From Microvirga rosea (GTDB lineage: Bacteria > Pseudomonadota > Alphaproteobacteria > Rhizobiales > Beijerinckiaceae), in assembly GCF_020595095.1 (NCBI RefSeq), contig NZ_JAJDOP010000003.1, forward strand, positions 496,001 through 560,000: a DNA stretch of 64,000 nucleotides, given 5' to 3'. This document shows, piece by piece, positions 1 through 9,328 of the stretch. The position numbers were made by a program, and so were the translations under genes. The first letter of the stretch is position 1. Every line of letters begins with the position of its first letter. The notes beneath the pieces are model-generated. The model did not search any database, had not been told where the DNA came from, and was given only the letters and a program-made list of their open reading frames with translations.

Positions 1-172
1 CAAAATAATGAGGGTGAGTGCCATTGTGCCATCCTTGTTATGGGAAGCAGAATGCCGCGCTCAAAGCCTGTATTTCGGCCTTGATCGGCCCTTACCCCCA
101 GAGAAGTACGCAAACGCTGCCAAAATTTCAGGCAGCCTGCAACGCAACTTCCGAATGACTCACAGGAAGACT
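1..172. other. Window edge, non-coding downstream of the MFS gene
   Basis: No convincing gene is seen here. It lies downstream of the minus-strand MFS stop codon. An open frame runs rightwards from base 8, but it passes into the antisense of the MFS gene and its translation has no recognisable motif. The terminator of the riboflavin/thiamin operon may lie here or beyond the window edge; I see no clean hairpin with a U-tract. Confidence 0.4.
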
Positions 173-1408
173 TCAGGCCGGAACGGGAACTTTTCTGCTT
201 TTCTGCCACACGAGCAGGATCAGGACGACGATGACTGGCGGGAATACAAGCCAGTTCACGCTGTCCCATCCACCGGAATTCAGCATGCGCCCCGACGAGA
301 AGGACGCAACGGCAACCGATCCGAAGACCAGGAAGTCGTTGGCTGCCTGCACCTTGTTTCGCTCTTCGGGCCGATAGCAGTCGATCACCAGTGACGTTGC
401 CCCGATGAAGCCGAAGTTCCAGCCGATCCCGAGGAGGATCAGCGTGATCCAGAAGTGTGAGACGGTCAGCCCGGACAGTCCGATGACCGCCGATATGGCG
501 ATGAGCAAGAGGCCGACGCCCGTTACGGCGTCCTTCCCGAAGCGGCTGATCAAGCGCCCCGTGAAGAAGCTTGGTCCGAACATGGCCAGGATATGCCACT
601 GGATACCGAGGGCCGCCGTTCCGATCGGATGGCCGCATTCGATCATGGCAAGGGGAGCGGCCGTCATGACAAAGCTCATCAATCCATACGAGACGAGGCC
701 TGCCGCGACGGCCACGATGAAGCGAGGCTGCGCCATGATTTCCCGTAGGGGCCGTCCGCCGGCGCCCCCTGCCCTTTCCAGGCCCTGGACGGCTGGCGGA
801 GCACGAAGAAACGACACGATGACCAGGGACAGGAGCGCAAGGAAGGCCTGCCCGACGAATGCGCCGGCGAATGGAGCCGTGGGGATCATATCCCGTGTCC
901 AGATAACCGTCTGCGGGCCGACGATCCCGGCAACCAGTCCGCCGGCCATGACCCAGGAAATGGCGCGTGGGCGGAAAGCCTCGGAGGCGGCATCCGTCGC
1001 GGCGAAGCGATAGCTCTGGACGAAGGAGCCGTAGAACCCCGCGATGAACGTGCCGAGGCAGAAGACCAGGAAGCTGGCATAGGCAATGCCGGACGCCGCG
1101 ATACAGCCTGCAAGGACGCAGAGCCCTGCCCCGAAGATATATCCGGTGCGGCGGCCGACCCGTCTCATGAGCATGGCGGCCGGGATGGTACCCAGCGCCA
1201 GCCCGAGATTGGTGAGGCTGACCGGCAGCGTCGCAAGCTCCTTGTTCTCGGCGAGGACCTGCCCGACCAATCCGCCAAGGGATACGACGATGGCTGGATT
1301 TGCGCCGCCCAGAGCCTGGGCGCAGGCAAGCACCAGGGCATTGCGTTTGGCGAGGCGGTCTCCCGAAACGGGCGCTTGGCGATCAGAAGTGAGAGAAGGA
1401 GCCGACAT
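173..1408 (-). CDS. MFS transporter at the end of the riboflavin/thiamin operon
   Basis: A 411-residue hydrophobic protein with about 12 predicted membrane helices and the typical MFS loop after helix 2 (MRRVGRRTGY), so it is a secondary transporter of the inner membrane. I chose the ATG at 1408 (MSAPSLTSD); an upstream ATG at 1453 would add 15 residues. Either way the start lies inside the 3' end of thiL, an overlap of at least 26 bases, which suggests co-transcription and translational coupling with thiL. The substrate cannot be read from the sequence. The operon position makes a vitamin or vitamin precursor conceivable, but that is inference only. Confidence 0.85.
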   Translation of the reverse strand: MSAPSLTSDRQAPVSGDRLAKRNALVLACAQALGGANPAIVVSLGGLVGQVLAENKELATLPVSLTNLGLALGTIPAAMLMRRVGRRTGYIFGAGLCVLAGCIAASGIAYASFLVFCLGTFIAGFYGSFVQSYRFAATDAASEAFRPRAISWVMAGGLVAGIVGPQTVIWTRDMIPTAPFAGAFVGQAFLALLSLVIVSFLRAPPAVQGLERAGGAGGRPLREIMAQPRFIVAVAAGLVSYGLMSFVMTAAPLAMIECGHPIGTAALGIQWHILAMFGPSFFTGRLISRFGKDAVTGVGLLLIAISAVIGLSGLTVSHFWITLILLGIGWNFGFIGATSLVIDCYRPEERNKVQAANDFLVFGSVAVASFSSGRMLNSGGWDSVNWLVFPPVIVVLILLVWQKSRKVPVPA

Positions 1409-2372
1409 CGTACCGTCTTTCGAGGTTGCCCATCCGAAAGACCGGTGCGTCATTTCCCGGAACGACTCGACCGATGGTGGATAGCATCACACCGCACCTA
1501 TTGGCCTCCTCTCGAAAGATGTCGACCTCTTTTTCCGGCACGGCACAGAGAATTTCATAGTCGTCCCCGCCGGTCACGATGCGATCGAGAAGATCAGGAT
1601 CGCTTCTCACGGCAGCCAGAGCCGGTGTGGATAGAGGCACTCTGTCGACATCGACGACGGCTGAAACCCCGCTGACGCGCATCATCTTGGCGAGATCTCC
1701 GGCCAGCCCGTCCGATACGTCCATGCTGGCGCGCGCATGAGCGCGCACGCTTCTCGCAAGCTGATGTCGTGGCCGGGGGTGGAGGTAGCGGTCCGCCAGG
1801 AAGTTCTTTTCCTCCTCCGACAGGTCGACGCTCCAAGCCGGTTCCTGTCGGAGATCGAGACCGAGAGCCGCGTCCCCGATCGTGCCGGAGACGCACAGCA
1901 CGTCACCGGGCCGAGCGGCCGTACGGGGGACCATTTTCCCCACCGGCACCTCGCCGAGAGCCGTGACCGAGAGGGTCAGGGCTCCCTTGGCCTTTACCGT
2001 GTCGCCCCCCAGAAGGGGGCAGCCGAAATCGCGGGCGGCATCACCGAGCCCGGTCGCAAAGGCCGCAAGCCAGTCCTCGCTCCAGTCGGACGGCAAGGCG
2101 AGGCTGAGAAGAAAACCAACGGGATCGGCGCCCTTGGCGGCCAAATCGGAGACGTTCACTCCAAGCGCCTTGCGGGCCACCGAACCCGGGGGATCTCCCG
2201 GCAGGAAATGAACCGTCTCGACGATGGCGTCCACCGTCAGAACCAGATCATGTCCGGACCGCGGCGTCAGGCAGGCCGCGTCGTCCTTGAGGCCGAGCCC
2301 CCCATCCGCCGCGAGCGGGGCAAAGAAGCGCGCGATGAGAGCATCTTCAGAAGGGCGCGGTCTGGACGTCAT
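1383..2372 (-). CDS. thiL: Thiamine-monophosphate kinase
   Basis: A 329-residue protein of normal ThiL length. ThiL phosphorylates thiamine monophosphate with ATP to give thiamine diphosphate, the last step of the pathway, in the cytoplasm. Family signatures seen are VLTVDAIVETVHF near residue 45, NVSDLAAKGADP near 75, LLGGDTVKA near 125, MDVSDGLAGDLAKM near 215 and TGGDDYEIL near 268, which form the Mg-ATP and substrate sites of this PurM-like fold. It lies 21 bases after nusB, an old and common linkage, and its 3' end overlaps the MFS gene. No TPP riboswitch was recognised upstream, which is expected because the gene sits inside a long operon. Confidence 0.95.
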   Translation of the reverse strand: MTSRPRPSEDALIARFFAPLAADGGLGLKDDAACLTPRSGHDLVLTVDAIVETVHFLPGDPPGSVARKALGVNVSDLAAKGADPVGFLLSLALPSDWSEDWLAAFATGLGDAARDFGCPLLGGDTVKAKGALTLSVTALGEVPVGKMVPRTAARPGDVLCVSGTIGDAALGLDLRQEPAWSVDLSEEEKNFLADRYLHPRPRHQLARSVRAHARASMDVSDGLAGDLAKMMRVSGVSAVVDVDRVPLSTPALAAVRSDPDLLDRIVTGGDDYEILCAVPEKEVDIFREEANRCGVMLSTIGRVVPGNDAPVFRMGNLERRYDVGSFSHF

Positions 2373-2393
2373 GCGTGACCTGCCTCGCCCGCC

Positions 2394-2876
2394 CTATCTC
2401 TTCGGATGTCCGGCCGCCTTCTTTTCCAGCTCTCCGGCGCGCACGTCCCGGGCCATCGTATCGAGAACGGCGTTCACGAGGCCTGGCTCGTCTTCGCTGT
2501 AGAAGCCGTGAGTCACGTCGACATATTCGGTGATCACCACGCGGGCCGGGACGTCCTTGCGAAACATCAGCTCATAGCCTCCGGCACGGAGAATCGCCCG
2601 GAGCACGGCCTCAACCCGCTTCAAGGGCCAGCCGGCCGACAGGGTCTTGTCGATCTTCACGTCGATCGCCCGCTGGTTCTCCACCACCCCGGACAGGATG
2701 TTCCGGAAGAACTCGGTATCGGAGGGCTGGAATTCGATTCCTTCCACCTCCCGGCCGATCCAGAAAGCCTCGAACTCGGCAAGCGCGTCGATCACGCCCT
2801 TCCCGGAGACGTCCATCTGGTAAAGAGCCTGCACGGCGGCAAGGCGAGCGGCGGAACGCTCTGCGGGCTTCGCCAT
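2394..2876 (-). CDS. nusB: Transcription antitermination factor NusB
   Basis: A 160-residue, mostly helical protein matching NusB, which with NusE (S10) binds boxA RNA and supports rRNA antitermination. The start MAKPAERSAARLAAVQALYQ is typical of alphaproteobacterial NusB, and the C-terminal part VVITEYVDVTHGFYSEDEPG with LVNAVLD is the most conserved block of the family. It follows ribH by two bases and precedes thiL, the usual rib-nusB-thiL order. A run of lysine and histidine after the last helix is a short non-conserved tail. Confidence 0.95.
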   Translation of the reverse strand: MAKPAERSAARLAAVQALYQMDVSGKGVIDALAEFEAFWIGREVEGIEFQPSDTEFFRNILSGVVENQRAIDVKIDKTLSAGWPLKRVEAVLRAILRAGGYELMFRKDVPARVVITEYVDVTHGFYSEDEPGLVNAVLDTMARDVRAGELEKKAAGHPKR

Positions 2877-2878
2877 GA

Positions 2879-3370
2879 TCAGGCCTCCTGAACGTTGCGT
2901 TGAATACGAAGGACCGCGAGGGCGGCTTCCACCGCTCCTCCGCCCTTATTCAATTCATTGACGCGCGCGCGGGTCCAGGCCTGCTCGTCATTCTCCACGG
3001 TCAGGATCCCGTTGGCCAGCGGAATACGCCTTTCCACGGAGAGATCCATAAGGGCACGGGCGCTCTCGCCGGCCACGATATCGTAATGTCCGGTCTCTCC
3101 CCGGATCACGCACCCCAGCGCCACCACCGCGTCGTAGGGCCGTCCTGCGGTCCGGGCCGCCTCGAGGGCGATTACGACGGTCGACGGGATCTCAAGCGCT
3201 CCGTCAACGGTCAGGACATCGGCCTCGGCTTGCGCAGCCTCGACGGCCTGACGCGCGCCGCGCAGGAGTTCGTCCGCAATATCGTCATAGAAGCGCGCTT
3301 CGACGATCAGGACACGGGCGCCGGGAACGGGAGGGCGTGCTTTGGCGGTGGCAGGTGTATGAGCGACCAT
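2879..3370 (-). CDS. ribH: 6,7-dimethyl-8-ribityllumazine synthase
   Basis: Lumazine synthase condenses 5-amino-6-ribitylaminouracil with dihydroxybutanone phosphate; the product goes to riboflavin synthase, encoded just upstream in the same operon. Seen are [14 protein letters not shown], containing the catalytic histidine and phosphate-binding region, VPGALEIP-like text ([11 protein letters not shown]), and [18 protein letters not shown] near the C-terminus. I chose the ATG at 3370 ([10 protein letters not shown], 163 residues). An ATG at 3379 and a longer open frame to 3436 are alternatives; none has a strong ribosome binding site. Confidence 0.93.
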   Translation of the reverse strand: MVAHTPATAKARPPVPGARVLIVEARFYDDIADELLRGARQAVEAAQAEADVLTVDGALEIPSTVVIALEAARTAGRPYDAVVALGCVIRGETGHYDIVAGESARALMDLSVERRIPLANGILTVENDEQAWTRARVNELNKGGGAVEAALAVLRIQRNVQEA

Positions 3371-3475
3371 GGGAACCATTGAGACAGGAACGGAGCACCA
3401 CGCCGAAATCCGGATGAGCCGCTGGCTCGCCTCCAAGGAAGGCTCGCTGCTCCGAGAAATGATGAGTGAGGGTCC

Positions 3476-4111
3476 CTACTCCCCTCGGCGCGCCTCCGCA
3501 AGTCGTGCAGCGTAACGCGCCATCAAATCGACCTCGATATTGAGGTGATCGCCCACCTGGCGCTCGCCCCAAGTCGTCACGGTGAGGGTGTGCGGGATGA
3601 GAAGGATCGAGAATACGTCCTCCGTGACCGAATTGACCGTCAGCGACGTGCCGTCGAGGCACACCGAGCCTTTCTCGGCAATGAAGGGCGCAAGTGACGA
3701 AGGAACTTTGATGTAGAACCGGGCCGTCGGACCCCACAGGTCATCTCCGGCCGTGATCGCCTCCCGGGCGACGATCGTCGCCACGCCGTCCACGTGCCCG
3801 GTGACGATATGTCCCCCGAGTTCGTCTCCGATCTTCAAGGAGCGCTCCAGATTGATCCGCGTGCCGACATCCCATTGCGCGACGGTCGTCCGATCCAAAG
3901 TTTCGCTCGCCGCATCCACATCGAACCAGCAGCCGCCGTCGCGTTTGCCCACCGCCACCACGGTGAGGCAGGGCCCTCCGCAAGCGATGGAGGCGCCGAG
4001 CGCAATCGATGCAGGATCGTAGGACGCATTGATGCGAAGGCGCCTCAGTGTTCCCTGTGCTCCCTCGGCCGAAACAACCTCACCGACATCGGTGATGATC
4101 CCCGTAAACAT
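3476..4111 (-). CDS. ribE: Riboflavin synthase, alpha subunit
   Basis: A 211-residue protein starting MFTGIITDVGEV, the canonical start of riboflavin synthase, which dismutates two lumazine molecules to riboflavin. It contains two lumazine-binding barrel repeats: the first in residues 1-95, the second after GHIVTGHVDGVATI around residue 98, with CLDGTSLTVNSV in the second repeat. The ATG at 4111 overlaps the ribD stop as TGATG, so I prefer it to an in-frame ATG five codons earlier. The overlap implies reinitiation after ribD. An intergenic stretch of about 100 bases separates it from ribH. Confidence 0.95.
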   Translation of the reverse strand: MFTGIITDVGEVVSAEGAQGTLRRLRINASYDPASIALGASIACGGPCLTVVAVGKRDGGCWFDVDAASETLDRTTVAQWDVGTRINLERSLKIGDELGGHIVTGHVDGVATIVAREAITAGDDLWGPTARFYIKVPSSLAPFIAEKGSVCLDGTSLTVNSVTEDVFSILLIPHTLTVTTWGERQVGDHLNIEVDLMARYAARLAEARRGE

Positions 4112-5250
4112 CAGGGCTTCTCCCAAAACATGAAAAGATCGGAGCCGAGCTGCTCCTCGCCGACGAGCGCGAGCTCGTCCATTCTGTCCTGCAGCGCCGG
4201 GCCAAGCGCCGGAATATCGCCCCTGCCCCGTCCCGATCCGCCGGTCACGAGGACGAGCTCGTCGACGAGATCATGCCGAGCGAGGGCATCGGCCAGGGTC
4301 GGGCCGCCCTCGCAGAAAAGGCGTGTCAGGCCGCGCTCGCCAAGGAATGCGAGGGCGTGGGGCAGAGAGATTTGCCCTGCCCCGTTTCCAGGAAGCCGGA
4401 AAACATCGACGCCCGCATCCACCAGAGCCCGCTCCGCGTGAAAGGGTGCGTCCGGGGCCGTGAGGACCCATGTCGGGTGTTCCCGCGCACCCGCGACCAC
4501 CCTGGCGTCCTGCGGAAGCCGCAAGGTGCTGTCGAAGACGATCCGAACCGGTGAACGGGCTGCGAGACCCGGCAGGCGAACCGTCAAAAGAGGGTCATCC
4601 CGCAGGATGGTTTCGATCCCGACCAGGATCCCGTCCGCATGCAACCTCATGAGGTGGACGCGACCGTTGGCCGCCTCCCCCGTGATCATCAGGCGGGGCC
4701 CCTGACTGACACCCGCGAACCCTTCGGTCGTTCGCGCCAGCTTCACCGTGACGGCCGGTCGCCCGCGCGTCACCCGTGTGATATGGCCGCGATGCGCCCG
4801 GAGCGCCTCCCGTGCCATGCAGCCCACATCAACGGCGATGCCCGCCTGCCGGAGGAGATCATGCCCTCTGCCGGCCACACGTTCATCGGGATCCTCGATG
4901 GCGGAGACGACCCGCGCCACACCTGCCTCGATGATCGCGTCAGCGCAAGGCGGACTCTTTCCGTGATGGGAGCAGGGCTCAAGGGAGACATAGAGCGTGC
5001 CCCCCCGCGCCTGCTCTCCGGCAACGGCGAGCGCCACGCGCTCCGCGTGCGGACGGCCGCCCGCTTGCGTCGCGCCGACGGCAACGATGACCGGGCCGTC
5101 ATCCCGGTGCTGGACCAGAACGGCGCCCACCGCCGGGTTGGGCCAGGTCAGGCCCAGCTGGCGCTGCCCGAGCGCAATGGCGAGCTTCATGAAGCGACGG
5201 TCCTCGGCGGACCATGCGGGCGGGCTTCCGACGGCAGCAGGTGAGGCCAT
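4111..5250 (-). CDS. ribD: Bifunctional pyrimidine deaminase/reductase of riboflavin synthesis
   Basis: A 379-residue fusion of normal length. The N-terminal cytidine-deaminase-like domain (about 15-145) carries the zinc ligands H68 with catalytic E70 (PHAE) and C93/C102 in EPCSHHGKSPPCADAI. The C-terminal reductase domain (about 155-379) is DHFR-like and ends with the FCEGGPTLADAL block. Together they carry out the two steps after GTP cyclohydrolase II. The start codon shares one base with the nrdR stop (TGATG), and its own stop overlaps the ribE start, so nrdR, ribD and ribE are probably translationally coupled. Confidence 0.95.
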   Translation of the reverse strand: MASPAAVGSPPAWSAEDRRFMKLAIALGQRQLGLTWPNPAVGAVLVQHRDDGPVIVAVGATQAGGRPHAERVALAVAGEQARGGTLYVSLEPCSHHGKSPPCADAIIEAGVARVVSAIEDPDERVAGRGHDLLRQAGIAVDVGCMAREALRAHRGHITRVTRGRPAVTVKLARTTEGFAGVSQGPRLMITGEAANGRVHLMRLHADGILVGIETILRDDPLLTVRLPGLAARSPVRIVFDSTLRLPQDARVVAGAREHPTWVLTAPDAPFHAERALVDAGVDVFRLPGNGAGQISLPHALAFLGERGLTRLFCEGGPTLADALARHDLVDELVLVTGGSGRGRGDIPALGPALQDRMDELALVGEEQLGSDLFMFWEKP

Positions 5251-5753
5251 CAGTCGGATTGGACCGGGTTCTTCTTCGGCGCGAGCGCCTCACCCTCCGG
5301 TTCCTCGTTGGCCAGCCGGCCGAGAATCTCTTCGAAATCCTTGGCTTCGCGAAAATTCTTATACACGGACGCGAAGCGCACATAGGCCACGTCGTCGAGT
5401 CCCTTCAGGCCCTCCATGACGAGTTCGCCCACCGTTTCGCTGGCCACGTCCGCATCGCCCATGCTCTCGAGCTGCCGGACGATGCCGTTGAGCATGCGTT
5501 CGACCCGCTCGGGATCCACGGGCCGCTTGCGCAGCGCCACCTCGACCGAGCGCTCCAGTTTATCCCGGTCGAACGGCACGCGGCGGCCGGAGCGCTTCAC
5601 GACGAAGAGCTCCCGCAATTGGACCCGTTCGAAGGTTGTGAAGCGGCCACCGCAATCGGGGCAGACCCGCCGACGGCGGATCGCCGACGAATCGTCCGTG
5701 GGCCGGGAGTCCTTCACCTGGGTGTCGAGACTCCCACAATAAGGGCAACGCAT
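5250..5753 (-). CDS. nrdR: Transcriptional repressor NrdR
   Basis: A 167-residue protein beginning [19 protein letters not shown]. Cysteines 3, 6, 31 and 34 form the zinc ribbon, followed by the ATP-cone domain (about 49-140) starting [20 protein letters not shown]. NrdR senses ATP/dATP and represses ribonucleotide reductase genes by binding NrdR boxes. It sits between glyA and ribD, the standard alphaproteobacterial position. The C-terminal tail after the ATP cone is acidic and lysine-poor, as in relatives. It begins 16 bases after the glyA stop. Confidence 0.96.
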   Translation of the reverse strand: MRCPYCGSLDTQVKDSRPTDDSSAIRRRRVCPDCGGRFTTFERVQLRELFVVKRSGRRVPFDRDKLERSVEVALRKRPVDPERVERMLNGIVRQLESMGDADVASETVGELVMEGLKGLDDVAYVRFASVYKNFREAKDFEEILGRLANEEPEGEALAPKKNPVQSD

Positions 5754-5769
5754 GTCTTCTGCCTGGGCC

Positions 5770-7074
5770 TCAGCCGTAGATCGGGAAACGGCGCGTGAGT
5801 TCGTGGACGCGGTTCTTCACCGAGGCCTCGACATCCTGGTTGCCTTCCTCGCCGTGCTTGGAAAGACCGTCCAGTGTTTCCACGATCAGCTCCCCGACCT
5901 TCCGGAACTCCGCAACTCCGAAGCCGCGGGAGGTGGCGGCCGGCGTGCCGAGCCGGATGCCCGAGGTGACCATCGGCTTCTCGGGGTCGAACGGCACGCC
6001 GTTCTTGTTGCAGGTGATGTGGGCCCGGCCCAGCGCGGCCTCGGCGGCCTTGCCGGTCAGCTTCTTGGGCCGCAGATCGACCAGCATGAGATGGTTGTCC
6101 GTCCCTCCGGCCACGATGGCATAGCCGTTGGAAACCAGCGTGTCGGCGAGGACCTTCGCGTTTTCGACCACGGAGCGGGCATAGAGCTTGAACTCGGGCC
6201 GCAGAGCTTCGGCGAACGCCACCGCCTTGGCCGCGATGACATGCATGAGCGGGCCGCCCTGCAGACCAGGGAAGATGGCGGAATTGATCTTCTTGGCGAG
6301 ATCCTCCTCGTTGGTGAGGATCATGCCGCCGCGCGGACCGCGCAGAGTCTTGTGAGTCGTCGTCGTGACCACATGGGCATGCGGGAACGGCGATGGATGA
6401 GCGCCACCGGCCACGAGACCCGCAAAATGGGCGATGTCCACCATGAAGAAGGCGCCGACCTCGTCCGCGATCTCGCGGAAGCGGGCGAAGTCCCAGAACC
6501 GGGAATAGGCCGAGCCGCCGGCCACGATCACCTTGGGCTTGTGCTCGCGGGCCAGCGTCGCGACCTCATCCATGTCGATGAGCTGGTCGCTTTCCCGCAC
6601 CTTGTAGCTGACCACGTTGAACCACTTGCCGGACATGTTGACCGGCGATCCGTGGGTGAGGTGTCCGCCGCAGGCCAGATCGAGGCCCATGAAGGTGTCG
6701 CCCGGCTTCATCAGAGCCATGAAGACGGCCTGGTTGGCCTGGCTGCCGGAATTCGGCTGGACGTTGGCGAACTTGCAGTCGAACAGGCGCTTGGCGCGGT
6801 CGATGGCAAGCTCCTCGGCGATATCCACGAACTGGCAGCCGCCGTAGTAGCGGCGGCCCGGATAGCCTTCCGCGTACTTGTTCGTCATGACCGAGCCCTG
6901 CGCCTCGAGCACGGCGCGGGACACGATGTTCTCGGACGCGATCAGCTCGATCTCGTCCCGCTGGCGGCCGAGCTCAAGCCCGATGGCGCGGGCGATCTCG
7001 GGATCGCTGTCGGCGAGGCTTGCCGAGAAGAAGGAGTTGGACAGGTGGCTGTGTGCCGCTTCACTCGCGCTCAT
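5770..7074 (-). CDS. glyA: Serine hydroxymethyltransferase
   Basis: A 434-residue PLP enzyme interconverting serine and glycine with tetrahydrofolate as one-carbon carrier. The PLP-lysine motif [16 protein letters not shown] is intact, as are [10 protein letters not shown] and [15 protein letters not shown] near the N-terminus. I chose the ATG at 7074 ([10 protein letters not shown]); the open frame continues to 7137, but that extension is unlike the family. It is the first gene of the leftward operon glyA-nrdR-ribD-ribE-ribH-nusB-thiL. A hairpin terminator of the upstream gene lies 150 bases ahead, so the operon promoter should be in 7075-7226. Confidence 0.96.
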   Translation of the reverse strand: MSASEAAHSHLSNSFFSASLADSDPEIARAIGLELGRQRDEIELIASENIVSRAVLEAQGSVMTNKYAEGYPGRRYYGGCQFVDIAEELAIDRAKRLFDCKFANVQPNSGSQANQAVFMALMKPGDTFMGLDLACGGHLTHGSPVNMSGKWFNVVSYKVRESDQLIDMDEVATLAREHKPKVIVAGGSAYSRFWDFARFREIADEVGAFFMVDIAHFAGLVAGGAHPSPFPHAHVVTTTTHKTLRGPRGGMILTNEEDLAKKINSAIFPGLQGGPLMHVIAAKAVAFAEALRPEFKLYARSVVENAKVLADTLVSNGYAIVAGGTDNHLMLVDLRPKKLTGKAAEAALGRAHITCNKNGVPFDPEKPMVTSGIRLGTPAATSRGFGVAEFRKVGELIVETLDGLSKHGEEGNQDVEASVKNRVHELTRRFPIYG

Positions 7075-7226
7075 GGTAGACCTCGCCTGATGCGATTGCC
7101 GTCTCAATGTGGGGATCCGGATCCTGCGATCCACCATCCCGCGGCAACCTCGTCCGATTTTCGTTCCAGGCCTTTAACATGGCCGGACGAACGCCGCCAA
7201 GCCGCGCAGAAGGTCTTTCCAAAAGG

Positions 7227-7251
7227 CTCAGCCCGCCGGGGGCGGGCTGAG
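7227..7251 (-). terminator. Hairpin terminator after the L,D-transpeptidase gene
   Basis: Arms CTCAGCCCGCC and GGCGGGCTGAG form a perfect 11-bp stem with a GGG loop. On the minus strand the stem is followed by CCTTTTGG, a weak U-run. It lies 28 bases after the stop codon of the L,D-transpeptidase gene and ahead of glyA, which fits a terminator. Confidence 0.7.
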
Positions 7252-7278
7252 AGGTCGAAACGGAATTTGTCCAGGATC

Positions 7279-8547
7279 TCAGTTCTGAAGGAACATTTCC
7301 TGATCGGGCTCGGTCGGGACCCGACTCGCCACCGGGATCGCGCTGCCGAGACCGTCTTTGTTGTAGATGTCGTCGCGGAACTGCACGAGGCCGTCCGGAG
7401 TCGCCCAGGCGGTCACGTAGACCCAGTAGATGTTGACCGGCTGCGACAGGCGGGCATCGACACGCTCACCGGACTTGAAGGTGGCGTCGATGTGCTCACG
7501 GCTCCAGCCGGGCGTGTCCTTCAGGAGCCACTCGATATAGTCGCGCACGTTCTGGACGCGCACGCAGCCCGAGGACACGAAGCGGAAATCGTCGCCGAAG
7601 ATGCCCTTGGACGGGGTATCGTGCATGTAAACCCCGTGCGGGTTCGGGATATTGATGCGCACGAAGCCCATGGAATTCAGCTCGCCGCCCGGATCCTGGC
7701 GAAACCGGTAGCGCGTTGCCTCGTCGGAGAACCAGTTCACCTGGCTCGGGCTCAGTTCCTGACCGGAGCCGTTGAAGATGCGGATTTTGTTCTCCGTCAG
7801 ATAGTTCGGCTCCTTCTGCATCTTCGGGATCAGGTCCTTGCGGATGATGGAAGCCGGAACGGTCCAGAAGGGATTGAAGTTCACCTCCTGCACCTTCGCA
7901 TTCATGATCGGAGACTGACGGTCGATCTTGCCGACGCCTGCGGCGTGACGGGTGTGGACAACCCCACTCTCGACGGTCTCGACGAGCGCCGCCGGAATGT
8001 TCACGGTCACATAGCGGCTTCCGAGATTGCCCGAGAAGCTGCGCAAGCGGACCACGTTGATCTCAAGCTGGCGGATGCGGACATCCACCGGGACGTTCAT
8101 GGCCGCCACGGTGGCGCTCGTCATGGTGCCTGTGGAGCTCAAGCCGTGGCGGGCCTGGAAGCGGCGTACGGCGGCCTCGACATAGGAATCGTAGATGGGC
8201 GATTCGCCGGCCGCCGGATCGAGATCGCCGGTGACGATCAGGCGCTGGCGCAGGGCCATCACGGCGGGGTTCTTCGCGCCGACGCGCAAACCATCGACGC
8301 CGCGAACCGGCTGCCATCCGCCGCGGGCGGAAATCTCCCGGTAATGGGCGATCATCTGCTCCGTTGCCGCCAGCGTATCGGCCGAGAGCATCGGCGTCGT
8401 CGTGCGCTGGATCCGGCTGCGCGACGCAGCCTCGTAGTTCTGCGACCACTCGGCCTGGCTCCCGGCCAGTTGCTGAGCCAAGGCTGCGGTAGCCGGCGTG
8501 AAGACGAGGGCGAGCGATCCTGTCAGGAGAGTACGGCGGGACAACAT
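7279..8547 (-). CDS. L,D-transpeptidase, YcbB/LdtD type, exported
   Basis: A 422-residue protein starting MLSRRTLLTGSLAL, a twin-arginine-like signal peptide ending near ALAQQ. A peptidoglycan-binding domain (MALRQRLIVTGDLD to GLSSTGTMTSATVAAMN) precedes a YkuD catalytic domain. The catalytic histidine is in YMHDTPSKGIF and the nucleophilic cysteine, about residue 328, in FVSSGCVRVQN. Such enzymes form 3-3 cross-links in periplasmic peptidoglycan, important in Rhizobiales with polar growth. An upstream ATG at 8592 would add 15 residues ahead of the signal peptide and is less likely. It appears monocistronic, with its own terminator. Confidence 0.9.
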   Translation of the reverse strand: MLSRRTLLTGSLALVFTPATAALAQQLAGSQAEWSQNYEAASRSRIQRTTTPMLSADTLAATEQMIAHYREISARGGWQPVRGVDGLRVGAKNPAVMALRQRLIVTGDLDPAAGESPIYDSYVEAAVRRFQARHGLSSTGTMTSATVAAMNVPVDVRIRQLEINVVRLRSFSGNLGSRYVTVNIPAALVETVESGVVHTRHAAGVGKIDRQSPIMNAKVQEVNFNPFWTVPASIIRKDLIPKMQKEPNYLTENKIRIFNGSGQELSPSQVNWFSDEATRYRFRQDPGGELNSMGFVRINIPNPHGVYMHDTPSKGIFGDDFRFVSSGCVRVQNVRDYIEWLLKDTPGWSREHIDATFKSGERVDARLSQPVNIYWVYVTAWATPDGLVQFRDDIYNKDGLGSAIPVASRVPTEPDQEMFLQN

Positions 8548-8857
8548 GAGCGCAGGCTTTTCCGGTTGTTGAAGGTGACGACGCGAAAGCAAAGGAACAA
8601 ATCCCTAACCACTTTCAATCTCCAGCGGAAAATGCCGGGATTGGATTAAGGAACGGTATCGAAAACAAGGAACATCGGGGCCGTTTTAAGGCAGATTCGC
8701 CCGGCTCGATGCACCTTTCGCCATTCGCGACCGCAGCTGCGATTACTAATCCGGCGGTGTGTCGAATGGGATACACTATTCCGTGATCGTCACCGCCAGC
8801 TAGGACCCCAGTCCTGTCATACGGCCTTATGAATCCCGCACAAGGGCCTGCCCTTCC
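8548..8857. other. 310-base intergenic region upstream of the L,D-transpeptidase gene
   Basis: No gene is supported here. It separates the stop of the 156-residue membrane protein gene from the start of the L,D-transpeptidase gene, both on the minus strand, so it should hold the transpeptidase promoter. I see no clear sigma70 pair. The only notable element is the 10-bp palindrome CGCAGCTGCG at 8732-8741. Confidence 0.4.
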
Positions 8858-9328
8858 TCAGGATTTTGGCTTCGTGTCCCGCGCCTCGAGCCAGGCCATT
8901 CCAAGATATGCGATGGTTAACACGAGGAAAAAAACGAATGTCAGGATGCCGCTGGAGACGATTCCCGGAAAGAAGGCCGCGAGAATCAGATGGCTCATCA
9001 CGGCGAGGAGCCACATGATTCCGCCCCAGGTGCTCCCCATCCACAGACCGACCGCCGCGATCAGATCGATCAGGGCAAAGTAGATGATCGTCGCCTGATA
9101 GCCCATCGACCGGGTTTCGAAATGGCCGACCGGCGTCCACACGCCAAGGATGACTGCCCAGGCGCTGAGGCCCTTCATGATCCAGAGAATCGAGAGCAGC
9201 CGCATGTACCAGGTCAGAACGAAGCCCCACCGCAGATTCCCCTGCGCGGCCGGGCGCTCCTCGATTCGGTCCGAGGCAGAGTCCTTGCTCAGATCGAGCG
9301 TCCCTTTCTGGGCTGCGGAACGAGGCAT
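8858..9328 (-). CDS. Small integral membrane protein of unknown function
   Basis: A 156-residue protein with a polar N-terminus of about 30 residues (rich in S, E and R) followed by four predicted membrane helices, the first starting near WGFVLTWYMRLLSILW and the last near FVFFLVLTIAYLGMAWLEA. It resembles an uncharacterised rhizobial membrane protein family, but I cannot name it with certainty. Its ATG shares one base with the stop of the 3-hydroxyisobutyryl-CoA hydrolase-like gene (TGATG), so the two are probably co-translated. That hints at, but does not show, a functional link. Confidence 0.75.
   Translation of the reverse strand: MPRSAAQKGTLDLSKDSASDRIEERPAAQGNLRWGFVLTWYMRLLSILWIMKGLSAWAVILGVWTPVGHFETRSMGYQATIIYFALIDLIAAVGLWMGSTWGGIMWLLAVMSHLILAAFFPGIVSSGILTFVFFLVLTIAYLGMAWLEARDTKPKS

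Noticed and set aside
3371..3475. FMN riboswitch before ribH
   Set aside because: The region is only about 105 bases, and I could not find the conserved AGGGGTG/ACCG-type core of the FMN element.
5752..8649. A 965-codon open frame on the plus strand
   Set aside because: It is antisense to glyA and the L,D-transpeptidase gene, both with full catalytic motifs. Its translation is low in complexity (H, D, G, R, V rich), typical of the reverse frame of GC-rich genes.
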